Assembly: GCA_903933935.1 (NCBI GenBank)
Contig: CAIZMB010000069.1
Span: forward strand, 1 to 32,542
Origin: an uncultured Cytophagaceae bacterium
GTDB lineage: Bacteria; Bacteroidota; Bacteroidia; Cytophagales; Spirosomataceae
Length of the DNA stretch: 32,542 nucleotides
Reading direction: 5' to 3'
Shown here: positions 8,335 through 17,400 of the stretch, in pieces
Position numbering within the stretch: position 1 is the first letter of the stretch
How the letters are laid out: each line of letters starts with the position of its first letter
Position numbers and translations under genes: made by a program
The notes under the pieces: generated by a model
What the model was told of the DNA's origin: nothing
Databases searched by the model: none
What the model saw: only the letters and a program-made list of their open reading frames with translations

Positions 8335-8410
8335 CCTGCACACATCTTTATAAACGCAAATGAATGGTCTCTAGAAATTTTATATTAAATTGGCCTACAA
8401 ATCTAAACTT

Positions 8411-9811
8411 ATGAAAGAAAATCAATCATCACGCAAAAAGTTTTTGCAACAAATAGGAGCCTTAGGCGTAGCAAGCGCTGCTTTCCCATTGTCTTCCCTA
8501 GCAGCCCAACAAAAATCCGAGGAGCGAATTATGCTGTATGAAAAGCGCGTTTCCGTGGGTGAAAAAATTAGATTAGGAGTTATTGGTTTTGGGGTTCAAG
8601 GACACTTCGATTTAGCGACCGCCCTGAAAGTTCCGGGCGTTGAACTAGCTGGTATTTGTGATCTATATACAGGACGCATTGAAAACGCCAAAGAATTATA
8701 TGGCAAAGACCTTTACACCACTCGAAATTATAAGGAATTATTAGACCGTGCGGACATCGACGCGGTGATCATCGCGACTACGGATGTTTGGCATTGCCGT
8801 ATTACCTTGGATGCGTTGGCCAAAGGAAAACACGTCTACGTGGAAAAGCCAATGGTCTATAAAATAGACGAGGGATATAAAGTCATTCAGGCACAAAAAA
8901 ATTCAAACAAAGTATTGCAAGTGGGCTCTCAGCGTGTTAGCAGCCTCGGCTTAGCCAAAGCAAAAGAATTACTAGCCGCCGGAGAAATAGGCAAATTAAA
9001 CATGGTGAATGCGGTGTATGACCGACAAAGCTCCATCGGTGCTTGGGAATATACCATACCAAAAGACGCTAGTGCCATGTCGACCGACTGGGATCGTTTC
9101 GTAGAGGCGACGGGCAAAATGGAATTTGACGCCAAGAAATTCTTCTGGTGGAGAGCATTTAAAGAAGTGGGTACGGGTGTGGCCGGCGACTTATTTATTC
9201 ACTTATTGAGTGGAACGCATTTTGTGACAAACTCTTTAGGACCTAAAACCATTGTCAGCACAGGCCAATTTAGCCACTGGAAAGATGGTAGAAATCTACC
9301 TGATGTCATGGCGGGAACGATGCAATATGGAGATACGGCTGAACATCCGGCATTCCAATTAACGCTTCAAGTAAACTTTATCAGCGGAACAGGTGGCCAG
9401 GAAGTTACCCGGTTTATTGGCTCCGAAGGGGTGATGGATGTCAAAGGAAATAACATCTCGATCAAGCACAGTATTTTGCCAGAAGCCCCAGGTTTTGGCG
9501 GATATGATTCCTTATTTACATTCTCCAAAAGCATGCAAGAAGAAATGCAAAAGGAATATGATGCCAAATGGACCGAAGCACAGAAAAAGCGCCCATTGAA
9601 GGAGGATATTACGTTCAAACCACCGACAGGATACAACGAACATTTAGATCACTTTACTAATTTCTTTGATGCAATCAGAACAGGGAAAGCCGTTGTAGAA
9701 GATGCCACGTTTGGATTTAGAGCTGCCGCTCCTGCCTTGGCGTGTAATGAAAGTTATTTCTCTAAAAAAATCATTCATTGGGATCCCATTAAAATGAAAT
9801 TGTTGAAGTAA
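8411..9811 (+). CDS. Gfo/Idh/MocA-family oxidoreductase with Tat-like signal
   Basis: A 466-residue protein started at the ATG at 8411. The N-terminus SSRKKFLQQIGALGVASAAF is a Tat-like signal in which the second arginine is lysine, so export is probable but not certain. The Rossmann motif GVIGFGVQG (G59, G61, G64) binds NAD(P). The family motif EKP (E145-K146-P147) follows HVYV. The C-domain has FFWWRAFKEVGTGVAGDLFIHLLSG, with the conserved HLL stretch of the substrate side. Exported members in Bacteroidota often sit with DUF1080 and GMC genes and interconvert sugars with 3-keto-sugars using tightly bound NAD(H). A terminator-like hairpin separates it from the next gene. Confidence 0.88.
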   Translation: MKENQSSRKKFLQQIGALGVASAAFPLSSLAAQQKSEERIMLYEKRVSVGEKIRLGVIGFGVQGHFDLATALKVPGVELAGICDLYTGRIENAKELYGKDLYTTRNYKELLDRADIDAVIIATTDVWHCRITLDALAKGKHVYVEKPMVYKIDEGYKVIQAQKNSNKVLQVGSQRVSSLGLAKAKELLAAGEIGKLNMVNAVYDRQSSIGAWEYTIPKDASAMSTDWDRFVEATGKMEFDAKKFFWWRAFKEVGTGVAGDLFIHLLSGTHFVTNSLGPKTIVSTGQFSHWKDGRNLPDVMAGTMQYGDTAEHPAFQLTLQVNFISGTGGQEVTRFIGSEGVMDVKGNNISIKHSILPEAPGFGGYDSLFTFSKSMQEEMQKEYDAKWTEAQKKRPLKEDITFKPPTGYNEHLDHFTNFFDAIRTGKAVVEDATFGFRAAAPALACNESYFSKKIIHWDPIKMKLLK

Positions 9812-9852
9812 GCAATCTTCCTTTTTCAATATGAAATCTTGATAGGTATTTT

Positions 9853-9883
9853 GAACAAGGGCTTTAAAGCTCTTGTTCTTTTT
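9853..9883 (+). terminator. Terminator-like hairpin between the Gfo/Idh and isomerase genes
   Basis: GAACAAGGGCTTT pairs with AAAGCTCTTGTTC through one G-T wobble and is followed by a T run. It lies 42 bases after the Gfo/Idh stop and 33 bases before the next gene, so the two parts of the sugar cluster may be expressed at different levels. Confidence 0.75.
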
Positions 9884-9915
9884 ACGAAGGAATGCCAACA
9901 TAAATTTTTTAACGC

Positions 9916-10812
9916 ATGAAAAATCGCCGGGAATTTTTAAAACAAAGCGCGGGTCTTTTAGGGCTTTCCGCCTTGGATTTTAATAAGGCGAATAAACCCC
10001 TCTTGTCTTTCTCGACCTTAGGTTGCCCGACATGGGATTTTTCTCAGGTACTCCAACATGCCACCAAAAACCAGTATTCAGGGATTGAAATCAGAGGGAT
10101 TAAGGGAAATTTAGATCTTCCCGCGCTTCCGATTTTCAGCCCGACTAATCTCGCAAGCACGCGGAGGCAAGTGGCAGATGCAGGTTTGAAAATTGTTAAT
10201 TTGGGTTCGTCGGCCAACCTGCATTTCTTGGATGCCAAAAAGCGACAAAGCAATATAGATGAGGCGAAGAGATTTATTGACCTCGCAAACCAATTGGCCT
10301 GCCCGTTTATTCGTGTATTCCCCAACGACTTACCCAAAGATCAGCCGGAGAAAGAAACGGTGAATGCCATTATTCAAGGACTGATTGAGTTAGGAAATTA
10401 TGCAAAAAATAGTGGGGTGAAAGTACTTTTGGAATCGCATGGCAAAGTGATTAAAAGCGATATGCTCCTGCACATCATGCAAGAAACCCATCATCAAAAT
10501 GTAGGCCTCGTTTGGGATTTCTTTAATATGTGGTCGGTCACCAAAGAACCCCCAGCGCAAGTGTACCAAGTATTGAAAAAATATATTTTACATACGCATA
10601 TCAAGGATGCGATTGTTACGGAGGCGGGAGAGAAATACACACTTTTGGGTGAAGGAAATGCTCCGGTGAAGGAAGCGCTTCATGCTTTAAAATCTGGCGG
10701 GTATTCTGGCTATTATAGTTTTGAGTGGGAGAAGCTTTGGCATCCTGAGATTGCCGAACCTGAAATGGCAATCCCTCATTTTTCTAAAAACTTTTCAAAT
10801 TACTGGCTATAA
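9916..10812 (+). CDS. Sugar phosphate isomerase/epimerase-like TIM-barrel protein
   Basis: A 298-residue AP-endonuclease-2/xylose-isomerase-like TIM barrel. The N-terminus MKNRREFLKQSAGLLGLSAL carries a twin-arginine signal (NRREFLK). Likely metal ligands are E173 (LLESHGK), D201 (LVWDFFNMW), H228 (LHTHIKDA) and E270 (YSFEWE), the E-D-H-E set of this fold. Secreted relatives accompany Gfo/Idh and DUF1080 genes in Bacteroidota and are thought to act on keto-sugars as epimerases, isomerases or eliminases. Its stop lies three bases before the GMC start, so the two are co-translated. Confidence 0.85.
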   Translation: MKNRREFLKQSAGLLGLSALDFNKANKPLLSFSTLGCPTWDFSQVLQHATKNQYSGIEIRGIKGNLDLPALPIFSPTNLASTRRQVADAGLKIVNLGSSANLHFLDAKKRQSNIDEAKRFIDLANQLACPFIRVFPNDLPKDQPEKETVNAIIQGLIELGNYAKNSGVKVLLESHGKVIKSDMLLHIMQETHHQNVGLVWDFFNMWSVTKEPPAQVYQVLKKYILHTHIKDAIVTEAGEKYTLLGEGNAPVKEALHALKSGGYSGYYSFEWEKLWHPEIAEPEMAIPHFSKNFSNYWL

Positions 10813-10815
10813 AAA

Positions 10816-12513
10816 ATGAACGCTAAAGATAAACGTACGTTTGATGCCATTGTGATTGGCTCTGGAATCAGTGGAGGCTGGTCGGCGAAAGAACTGACCG
10901 AAAAAGGCTTGAAAACACTTCTGTTGGATCGAGGTCGAGACGTCAAACATGTCGCAGATTATCCGACTACCTCACTTAATCCATGGGAATTTCCGCATCG
11001 CGGACAGGTGCCAACAGAGTTAAAAAAGGAATACGGCATTGCGAGTAAGAACTTTATTTTTTCCGAGGCGACCTCTCATTTTTTGACCAAAGACGAAGAG
11101 CAGGCCTACATTCAAGACAAACCGTACGATTGGATTCGGGCGTATCATGTCGGGGGCCGATCGCTTTTATGGGGTCGCCATACCCAGCGATGGAGTGATT
11201 TTGATTTTACGGGTCCGGCGCGAGATGGCTATGCGGTCGACTGGCCCATTCGATACAAAGACTTGGCTCCTTGGTACAGTTATGTGGAAAAATTTGTGGG
11301 TATTTCGGGCAATAAAGATGGCTTGGAAACCTTGCCAGATGGCGATTTTATAAAGCCTTATGAGTTGTCTTGTGTGGAGAAGCATTTTGGCCAAGTATTA
11401 AAAAATAAATATGCGGATCGGCATGTGATTATTGCGCGCACGGCGAATTTAAGCCAGGCCGATAAAATACATCGGGATGTCGGGAGAAGCCAATGCCAAA
11501 ACCGAACCTTATGTGAGCGCGGCTGTCCTTATGGCGGATATTTTAGTAGTAATTCTGCTACTTTGCCAGCGGCTTATCACACAGGAAATTTAACGTTGAA
11601 AGCTCATTCCGTTGTTCATTCTATTATGTATGATGAGAAAAAAAATAAGGCGATCGGCGTTCGCGTGGTGAATGCGCTGACCCATGAAATGGAGGAATAT
11701 TATGCCTCTATTATTTTTGTGAACGCCTCTCCTTTAGCGACGAATTTAATTTTGTTGAATTCCATTTCTTCTCGTTTCCCAAATGGGCTCGGAAATGATT
11801 CAGGAATTTTGGGAACCCACATGGCTTTTCATAGTTATCGGGGTCGAATTACGGCCGAGTACGATGGGGATTTGGAATATAAGACGGAGGGAAAAAGGCC
11901 GACGTCTGGGTATATCCCGCGCTTTAGAAATGTGTATAAGCAAGAAACGGATTTTTTGAGAGGCTATGCGAGTAACCTTTCGACAAGTCGGGTGGTGTTA
12001 AATGCTAAAGACCTTGTGGGCGAATCATTAAAGAATTCTTTGTTGGCACAAAAACTAGGCCACTGGCACATCAACGTAGGCATGATGGGGGAAACGATCC
12101 CTAAAGCACATTCGACCGTTCGTTTGGATGGGCAATTGAAGGATAAATATGGAATACCCCAACTCAGAGTTGCGGTGGCTTATGATGAGAATGATGAGAA
12201 GATGTTGAAAGATTTTCATCAGCAATTTGCCGAAATGTATGCGGCGGCAGGATTTACCAATATTCAGCCGATTGACACCAAGCGTCTACCTGGAAATGAG
12301 AATCATGAAATGGGAGGAGTGCGCATGGGAAAAGATCCTAAGACCTCTGTGTTGAATGCTTTTAACCAAATGCATCATTGTAAAAACGTGTTTGTCACGG
12401 ATGGATCTTGCATGACCTCGACATCCACACAGAATCCGTCCCTCACCTATATGGCCTTAACTGCGAGGGCTGTGGATTATGCCGTCAGTGAAAAGAAGAA
12501 GCGGAATTTGTAA
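10816..12513 (+). CDS. GMC-family FAD sugar dehydrogenase with [3Fe-4S]-type cysteine motif
   Basis: A 565-residue GMC oxidoreductase. The dinucleotide site is VIGSGISGG (G15, G17, G20) with acidic D38 at the end of strand 2. The FAD-contact stretch YHVGGRSLLWGRHTQRW follows. The C-domain keeps the active-site His in NHEMGGVRMG and the Asn in TQNPSLTYMAL. Between them, C227-x5-C233-x3-C237 matches the spacing of the iron-sulfur ligands in the catalytic subunit of bacterial FAD-glucose dehydrogenase, so electrons probably leave through a cluster rather than to O2. Such subunits usually need a Tat-exported small subunit (gluconate 2-dehydrogenase subunit 3 type); none lies nearby and this protein has no signal peptide. 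Likely reaction: oxidation of a glycoside hydroxyl, plausibly C3. Confidence 0.88.
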   Translation: MNAKDKRTFDAIVIGSGISGGWSAKELTEKGLKTLLLDRGRDVKHVADYPTTSLNPWEFPHRGQVPTELKKEYGIASKNFIFSEATSHFLTKDEEQAYIQDKPYDWIRAYHVGGRSLLWGRHTQRWSDFDFTGPARDGYAVDWPIRYKDLAPWYSYVEKFVGISGNKDGLETLPDGDFIKPYELSCVEKHFGQVLKNKYADRHVIIARTANLSQADKIHRDVGRSQCQNRTLCERGCPYGGYFSSNSATLPAAYHTGNLTLKAHSVVHSIMYDEKKNKAIGVRVVNALTHEMEEYYASIIFVNASPLATNLILLNSISSRFPNGLGNDSGILGTHMAFHSYRGRITAEYDGDLEYKTEGKRPTSGYIPRFRNVYKQETDFLRGYASNLSTSRVVLNAKDLVGESLKNSLLAQKLGHWHINVGMMGETIPKAHSTVRLDGQLKDKYGIPQLRVAVAYDENDEKMLKDFHQQFAEMYAAAGFTNIQPIDTKRLPGNENHEMGGVRMGKDPKTSVLNAFNQMHHCKNVFVTDGSCMTSTSTQNPSLTYMALTARAVDYAVSEKKKRNL

Positions 12514-13074
12514 TTAGGAAATCGTTATCCCAAAACTTTGGACCAAACCCGCTAAGCCATCCCTTGAAAATTTTGCTTTTTTTAGTTGGTTGATGCTGGG
12601 ATTAATTTCATAGGAATGCGCGGTTCTAAAATCCGCTTCCATTAAAATGGTATGATCAAATAGTGCTCCAGAAAGATCGCATTCGTCGAAAACCGCTTTT
12701 GGGAATTGGGCCTCTGTAAAATCAACTTCCTGTAAACTGCAATGTAGAAATGAAGTACCTTTGGTTTTGACTTGATAAAAAGAGGATAGATTCAAGCTGC
12801 ATCGTTCAAAACTCACCTCAAGAAGAAATGGATTACAAGCCTCAAAACGAAGTCCTTGCATTTTACAATCGGCGAAATGAACTTTTTGCAAACAAGCCCC
12901 ACTCAACTGTACTAAACTCACATTGCATGACTCAAATCGGCAATCCAGGAATTTAAAGTTCTTGAAATCAGCGGATTCAAAGGCACAGTTTTTAAATAGG
13001 CATTGTTCATATTCCCCTGGCTGAATGACTGAGATTTTTTCGAATGTCTGTTCGGCGAAGTAAGCGTTTTCCAT
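12514..13074 (-). CDS. Pentapeptide-repeat protein
   Basis: About 186 residues if started at the ATG at 13074 (MENAYFAEQTFEK); an upstream in-frame ATG at 13140 would add an unlikely leader that enters the divergent promoter region. The sequence is a run of A(D/N)LXX-type units, e.g. CLFKNCAFESADFKNFKFLD, CNVSLVQLSGACLQ, CDLSGALFDHTILMEADF, forming a right-handed quadrilateral beta-helix. Length and organisation, with a central break around NPFLLEVSFE, recall Qnr/MfpA-type proteins that mimic DNA and protect gyrase; a resistance role is only a possibility. Its stop codon abuts that of the convergent GMC gene with no bases between. Confidence 0.8.
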   Translation of the reverse strand: MENAYFAEQTFEKISVIQPGEYEQCLFKNCAFESADFKNFKFLDCRFESCNVSLVQLSGACLQKVHFADCKMQGLRFEACNPFLLEVSFERCSLNLSSFYQVKTKGTSFLHCSLQEVDFTEAQFPKAVFDECDLSGALFDHTILMEADFRTAHSYEINPSINQLKKAKFSRDGLAGLVQSFGITIS

Positions 13075-13123
13075 GCCTGAAATTAGTGTAATTGTAGGGT
13101 TTCCCAAAATTGCGATTTGAAAA

Positions 13124-13187
13124 TAAATGCTGAAATTCACTTTTATTGACCTTTGTCACAGTTCAATAGCCAGTAAATGCTGAAATT
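13124..13187. repeat. Two copies of a 14-base repeat in the divergent pentapeptide/methyltransferase region
   Basis: TAAATGCTGAAATT occurs at 13124-13137 and 13174-13187, exactly 50 bases apart and in the same orientation, within the 119-base region between two divergent starts. The second copy ends seven bases before the methyltransferase ATG. Possible operator pair; no regulator gene is adjacent. Confidence 0.6.
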
Positions 13188-13193
13188 TGCCAT

Positions 13194-13808
13194 ATGAATG
13201 ATGAAATCAAAAAACACTGGGATACGATTTACCAAACAAAAAAACCCAACGAGGTGAGTTGGACTGAGGAAAAGCCATCCGTTTCTTTGGACCTTATCCA
13301 CTCGTTTAATCCTTCAAAATCAGCTAAAATTATCGATATAGGCGGGGGTGACAGTAAATTGGTCGATTATTTATTGGCCGAGGGCTATAGCGATCTATCC
13401 GTTTTAGATATTTCGGAAGCGGCGATTGAAAGAGCCAAAAAACGTTTAGGCAATAAATCAAATCAAATCACTTGGATAGTGCAAGATGTGTTGGACTTTA
13501 AACCAAAAGAACAATATACGATTTGGCACGATCGGGCCGCATTTCATTTCCAAACGGAAGAAAAAACCATTAACTCCTATTTAAATCTAGTGTCAAACGC
13601 GGTATCGGGTAACGTTATTGTGGGTACTTTTTCTACCGATGGCCCCACCAAATGCAGCGGCCTGGACGTGAAGCAATATGATGAAACGGGAATGAAAAAT
13701 AGGTTTGAATCCAAGGCATTTAAAAACATTCTGTGCAAGCGCGAAAATCACATGACGCCGATGGGCATGAGTCAAAATTTTGTTTTTTGCTTATTTAAAA
13801 AGGTGTGA
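13194..13808 (+). CDS. Class I SAM-dependent methyltransferase
   Basis: A 204-residue protein beginning MNDEIKKHWDTIYQTK. Motif I is AKIIDIGGGDSKLVDYLL at about residues 43-60 (SAM glycine loop), the acidic residue ending strand 2 is in LSVLDISEAAIERAKKRL, and the motif III region is WIVQDVLDF. This is a small Methyltransf_11/25-type domain without an added substrate domain, related to Bacteroidota proteins loosely annotated as thiopurine- or tellurite-resistance-like methyltransferases. Substrate unknown. It is monocistronic and divergent from the pentapeptide gene. Confidence 0.85.
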   Translation: MNDEIKKHWDTIYQTKKPNEVSWTEEKPSVSLDLIHSFNPSKSAKIIDIGGGDSKLVDYLLAEGYSDLSVLDISEAAIERAKKRLGNKSNQITWIVQDVLDFKPKEQYTIWHDRAAFHFQTEEKTINSYLNLVSNAVSGNVIVGTFSTDGPTKCSGLDVKQYDETGMKNRFESKAFKNILCKRENHMTPMGMSQNFVFCLFKKV

Positions 13809-13946
13809 GTTTGTCGTGGACAAAAGGCTTAGGCTAATATTTTGATTTATGATTTAATTGTAAGTGTCTGATTTTGAATAATTAAGAATCATGAATTAAA
13901 AACAATTTTATAACAATATAGATTATGAATAGTTATTCCCTTTAAA

Positions 13947-13954
13947 TATATTTG
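13947..13954 (+). promoter_or_regulatory. Candidate -7 box for the adhesin operon
   Basis: TATATTTG fits TAnnTTTG. If used, the transcript leader is about 440 bases. No clear -33 TTTG lies 19-21 bases upstream, and in such AT-rich DNA a chance match is quite possible. Confidence 0.3.
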
Positions 13955-14356
13955 TTTTTAAAAATTAGTTCTAAATTATTATTCTTTGTCTTTCATTAGC
14001 CTGCCGAAGCGCTTTAAGCAAAAAAGTAAATTACTTCGAATTATTTTTTTCTTAATTACAGCATCAGAATTCCATTTTTATGGGATTAAATCCTTTCGTT
14101 TATTAAAAATACCCAAGTTTTTTTGTACTTATTTTATTTCTTTTTCTAGAAATTTTTGGGATGAACTTTCCGTCAAAGGAACTTCGTTTCTCCGATCAGT
14201 CATTGGGGTCATTAAAAATATTAACTATAGTCTTTTCAATTTTGCTTCTAACACATATTCGAATGCGTTAGCGTTTTCTGCTAATGAATCTGTTCATGTA
14301 AAAGTAAATGGTCCCGGCTTTTACTTCTATAATATCAACCCTTAAACTGATTTTTT

Positions 14357-14375
14357 AAATTCCTGGAAGGAATTT
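14357..14375. repeat. Short inverted repeat just upstream of the adhesin start
   Basis: AAATTCC-TGGAA-GGAATTT forms a 7-base stem with a 5-base loop, 27 bases before the adhesin ATG. It could be a leader hairpin or an operator. Confidence 0.45.
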
Positions 14376-14401
14376 CCAATGATTAGTTAAAACCTAGTTC
14401 T

Positions 14402-17400
14402 ATGATAAAAAAATTAATTTTAATCTTAATTACCTCTATTCTTTGTTTTCAATTAAATGCACAAATTAATTGGACTTCTCGAACATCAGCAGCAGATAAT
14501 TCATGGTTAGGTGTAACATATGGGAATGGGTTATTTGTAGCCGTTGCTAGCTCTGGAACTGGAGATCGGGTCATGACTAGCCCAGATGGGATTACTTGGA
14601 CGGCTCGAACCTCGGCAGCAGATAATTTTTGGAGAAGTGTTACGTATGGGAATGGTTTATTTGTAGCCGTTGCTGGCTCTGGAACTGGAAATCGAGTCAT
14701 GACCAGCCCAGATGGTATTACTTGGACAGCTAGAACATCAGCAGCAGATAATTATTGGATTAGTGTAACTTATGGAAACGGAGTATTTGTAGCCGTTGCT
14801 ATCTCTGGAACTGGAAATCGAGTCATGACAAGCCCAGATGGGATTACTTGGACGGCTCAAAACTCGGCAGCTGATAATGAATGGTTAAGTGTTACGTATG
14901 GGAATGGGTTATTCGTATCTGTCGCTTATACTGGAACAGGAGATCGTGTCATGACAAGCCCAGATGGGATTACTTGGACCGCTCGAAGCTCAGCAGCAGA
15001 TAATGAGTGGGTAGGTGTAACCTATGGAAATGGGTTATTTGTAGCCGTTGCTAGCTCTGGAACTGGAAATCGAGTTATGACTAGCCCAGATGGGATTACC
15101 TGGACCTCTCGAACCTCGGCTTCGGATAATAACTGGAATCTAGTAAAATACGGTAATGGTTTATTTGTAGCCGTTGCCGACTCTGGAACAGGAAATCGAA
15201 TCATGACTAGCCCCGATGGGATTACTTGGACCTCTCAGACATCGGCTGCAGATAATGACTGGTGGGGCTTAACGTATGCAAATGGTTTATTTGTATCTGT
15301 CGCTTACTCTGGAACAGGAAATCGAGTAATGACATCAAATGCAGAGGTCAGCAGGCTGACGATTGATGCCATAGCAGACCAAAATTTCACGGGATCTTCC
15401 TTGACTCCAGCAATTATAGTAAAGGATGATGGCACGGCCTTGACCCTCGGCACACACTATTCGGTCGCATATGCTAACAATATAAACGCGGGAACGGCTA
15501 CAGTTACTATTACGGGGATGGGGAACTACATAGGAACGAAAAGTACAACTTTCACTATCTCATCCGTTACCCTTGCAACGAATAAAAACAGTTTTAAAGA
15601 GGGTGAAACTATTACTATTACCGCTAACCGTTCAGCTGTTAGTGTTGATCGGACAGTTATCAATTTTGCGCCAACAGGAACAGCTACGAATAATACGGAT
15701 TATAATTTTAGTGTATTGGGTTATAATTCTATTGGTATTACAGTTGCTGGAGGAAACGGTTCAGGTTCTGCGGCTAATCAATTATCACCTTATGGTATTG
15801 TAGTTGACGGATCTGGCAATCTATATGTAGCGGACACAGATAATCATCGAGTTCAGAAATGGACACCTGGAGCCACCGTTGGTGTAACTGTTGCTGGAGG
15901 TAATGGTGCCGGTTCAGCGGCTAATCAATTAGATTATCCTGTTGGAATGGTTATGGATGGACTAGGCAACCTATATATTGTAGAACGCTTTAATCATCGG
16001 GTTACGAAATGGGCACCTGGAGCAACATTGGGAGTAACTGTGGCTGGGGGCAATGGAGATGGCTCTTTGGCCAATCAATTATCTCAGCCTTATGGAATTA
16101 CTATTGACGCATTAGGTAATTTGTATGTGGCAGATCGAGGTAATCATCGCGTACAAAAATTGGTGCCAGGTGCAGCAGCTGGAACGACAGTCGCTGGAGG
16201 CAATGGCGCGGGTTCAGGAGCGAATCAATTAAATCTTCCTTTTGGAATAGCTATTGACGTATCTGGTAACCTTTATATATCAGATCGAGATAATCATCGT
16301 GTACAAAAATGGGCACCAGGAGCAGCAGCTGGAACGACAGTCGCTGGAGGTAATGGCGCGGGTTCAGCAGCGAATCAATTAAATTATACTCTCGGAGTTA
16401 CAATTGATCCTTCAGGTAATTTATATGTGGTAGATCGAGATAATCATCGTATTCAAAAATGGTCACCAGGAGCGACATCTGGAGTAACAGTTGCTGGAGG
16501 TTATGGCCAAGGTTCAGCTGCAAATCAACTTGATACTCCCCGTTTTGTGGGAATAGACGGATCTAGCAATCTATATGTGTCGAGTACTGAGGCCTATCAA
16601 GTACAAAAATTTACCAATAACACTCCTCAAATCGTTATTCCTGCGGGTCAGACCAGTGGCACTTTGACTATTTCAGCGATTGATGATGGGATTATTGAAG
16701 GAGATGAAACCATCATTTTGACTCCAACAGCTAGTGGGGCTGGTTTGTCTTCGAATAGCACATTAAATCTTACAATTATTCTTGACACCGACGGCGATGG
16801 CGTCCCAGACTCACAAGAAGCGATCGACGGCACCGACCCAATCGACGCTTGTAGTTATTTACCGAGTAGCCAGATTTTAGCCAATACAAGTGCTGCTTGG
16901 AAAGCAGCGGACTGCGACGGAGACGGTACCCCGAACGGAACGGACAGTGGACCCTTTGATTATTGCGTAGGCCGAGTAGGATTTACAATCCCTAAACTAG
17001 GCACTGCGGCCTATAACAATTACTTTAAGAATGGCGACTGTGACGGCGACGGGATTAGCAACCATGCCGAATGCAATGGAGCCGATAACCCAGATGACTT
17101 TGACGGGGATGGCATTCCTAATTACTTGGATACCGATTCAGACAACGACATGATGTCGGACAGAGACGAGCGCCGCATCGATAGCGACGGCGACGGAGAT
17201 GCCGATTACTTGGATTTAGATTCAGACAATGATGGAATACTAGATAAAATGGAAGGCAATGCAGATGCGGATGGAGACGGAATCAAGAACTATTTAGATC
17301 TAGACAGTGACGGCGACGGAATCAAAGACGCTTGGGAAGCAGCAGGAATATCTGAATACCACCAAGACTATAATTTTGATGGCCGGGTGAGTAATGCCGA

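Larger units (their letters stand above)
13809..14401. other. AT-rich gene-poor region upstream of the giant adhesin
   Basis: 593 bases with visibly lower GC than the neighbouring genes. It holds a candidate -7 box at 13947-13954 and an inverted repeat at 14357-14375. A 119-codon open frame at 13986-14345 starts with TTG and encodes a Phe/Ile/Ser-rich product typical of AT-rich noncoding DNA, so I do not call it a gene. Most likely a long regulatory leader. Confidence 0.6.

Noticed and set aside
8123-8353. A 76-codon open frame across the VOC start and the tandem repeat
   Set aside because: It overlaps the VOC start on the opposite strand, runs through the promoter-like repeat and has no homology I recognise.
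13986-14345. A 119-codon open frame upstream of the adhesin
   Set aside because: It starts with TTG, has no recognisable domain, and its Phe/Ile/Ser bias is what AT-rich noncoding DNA gives by chance.
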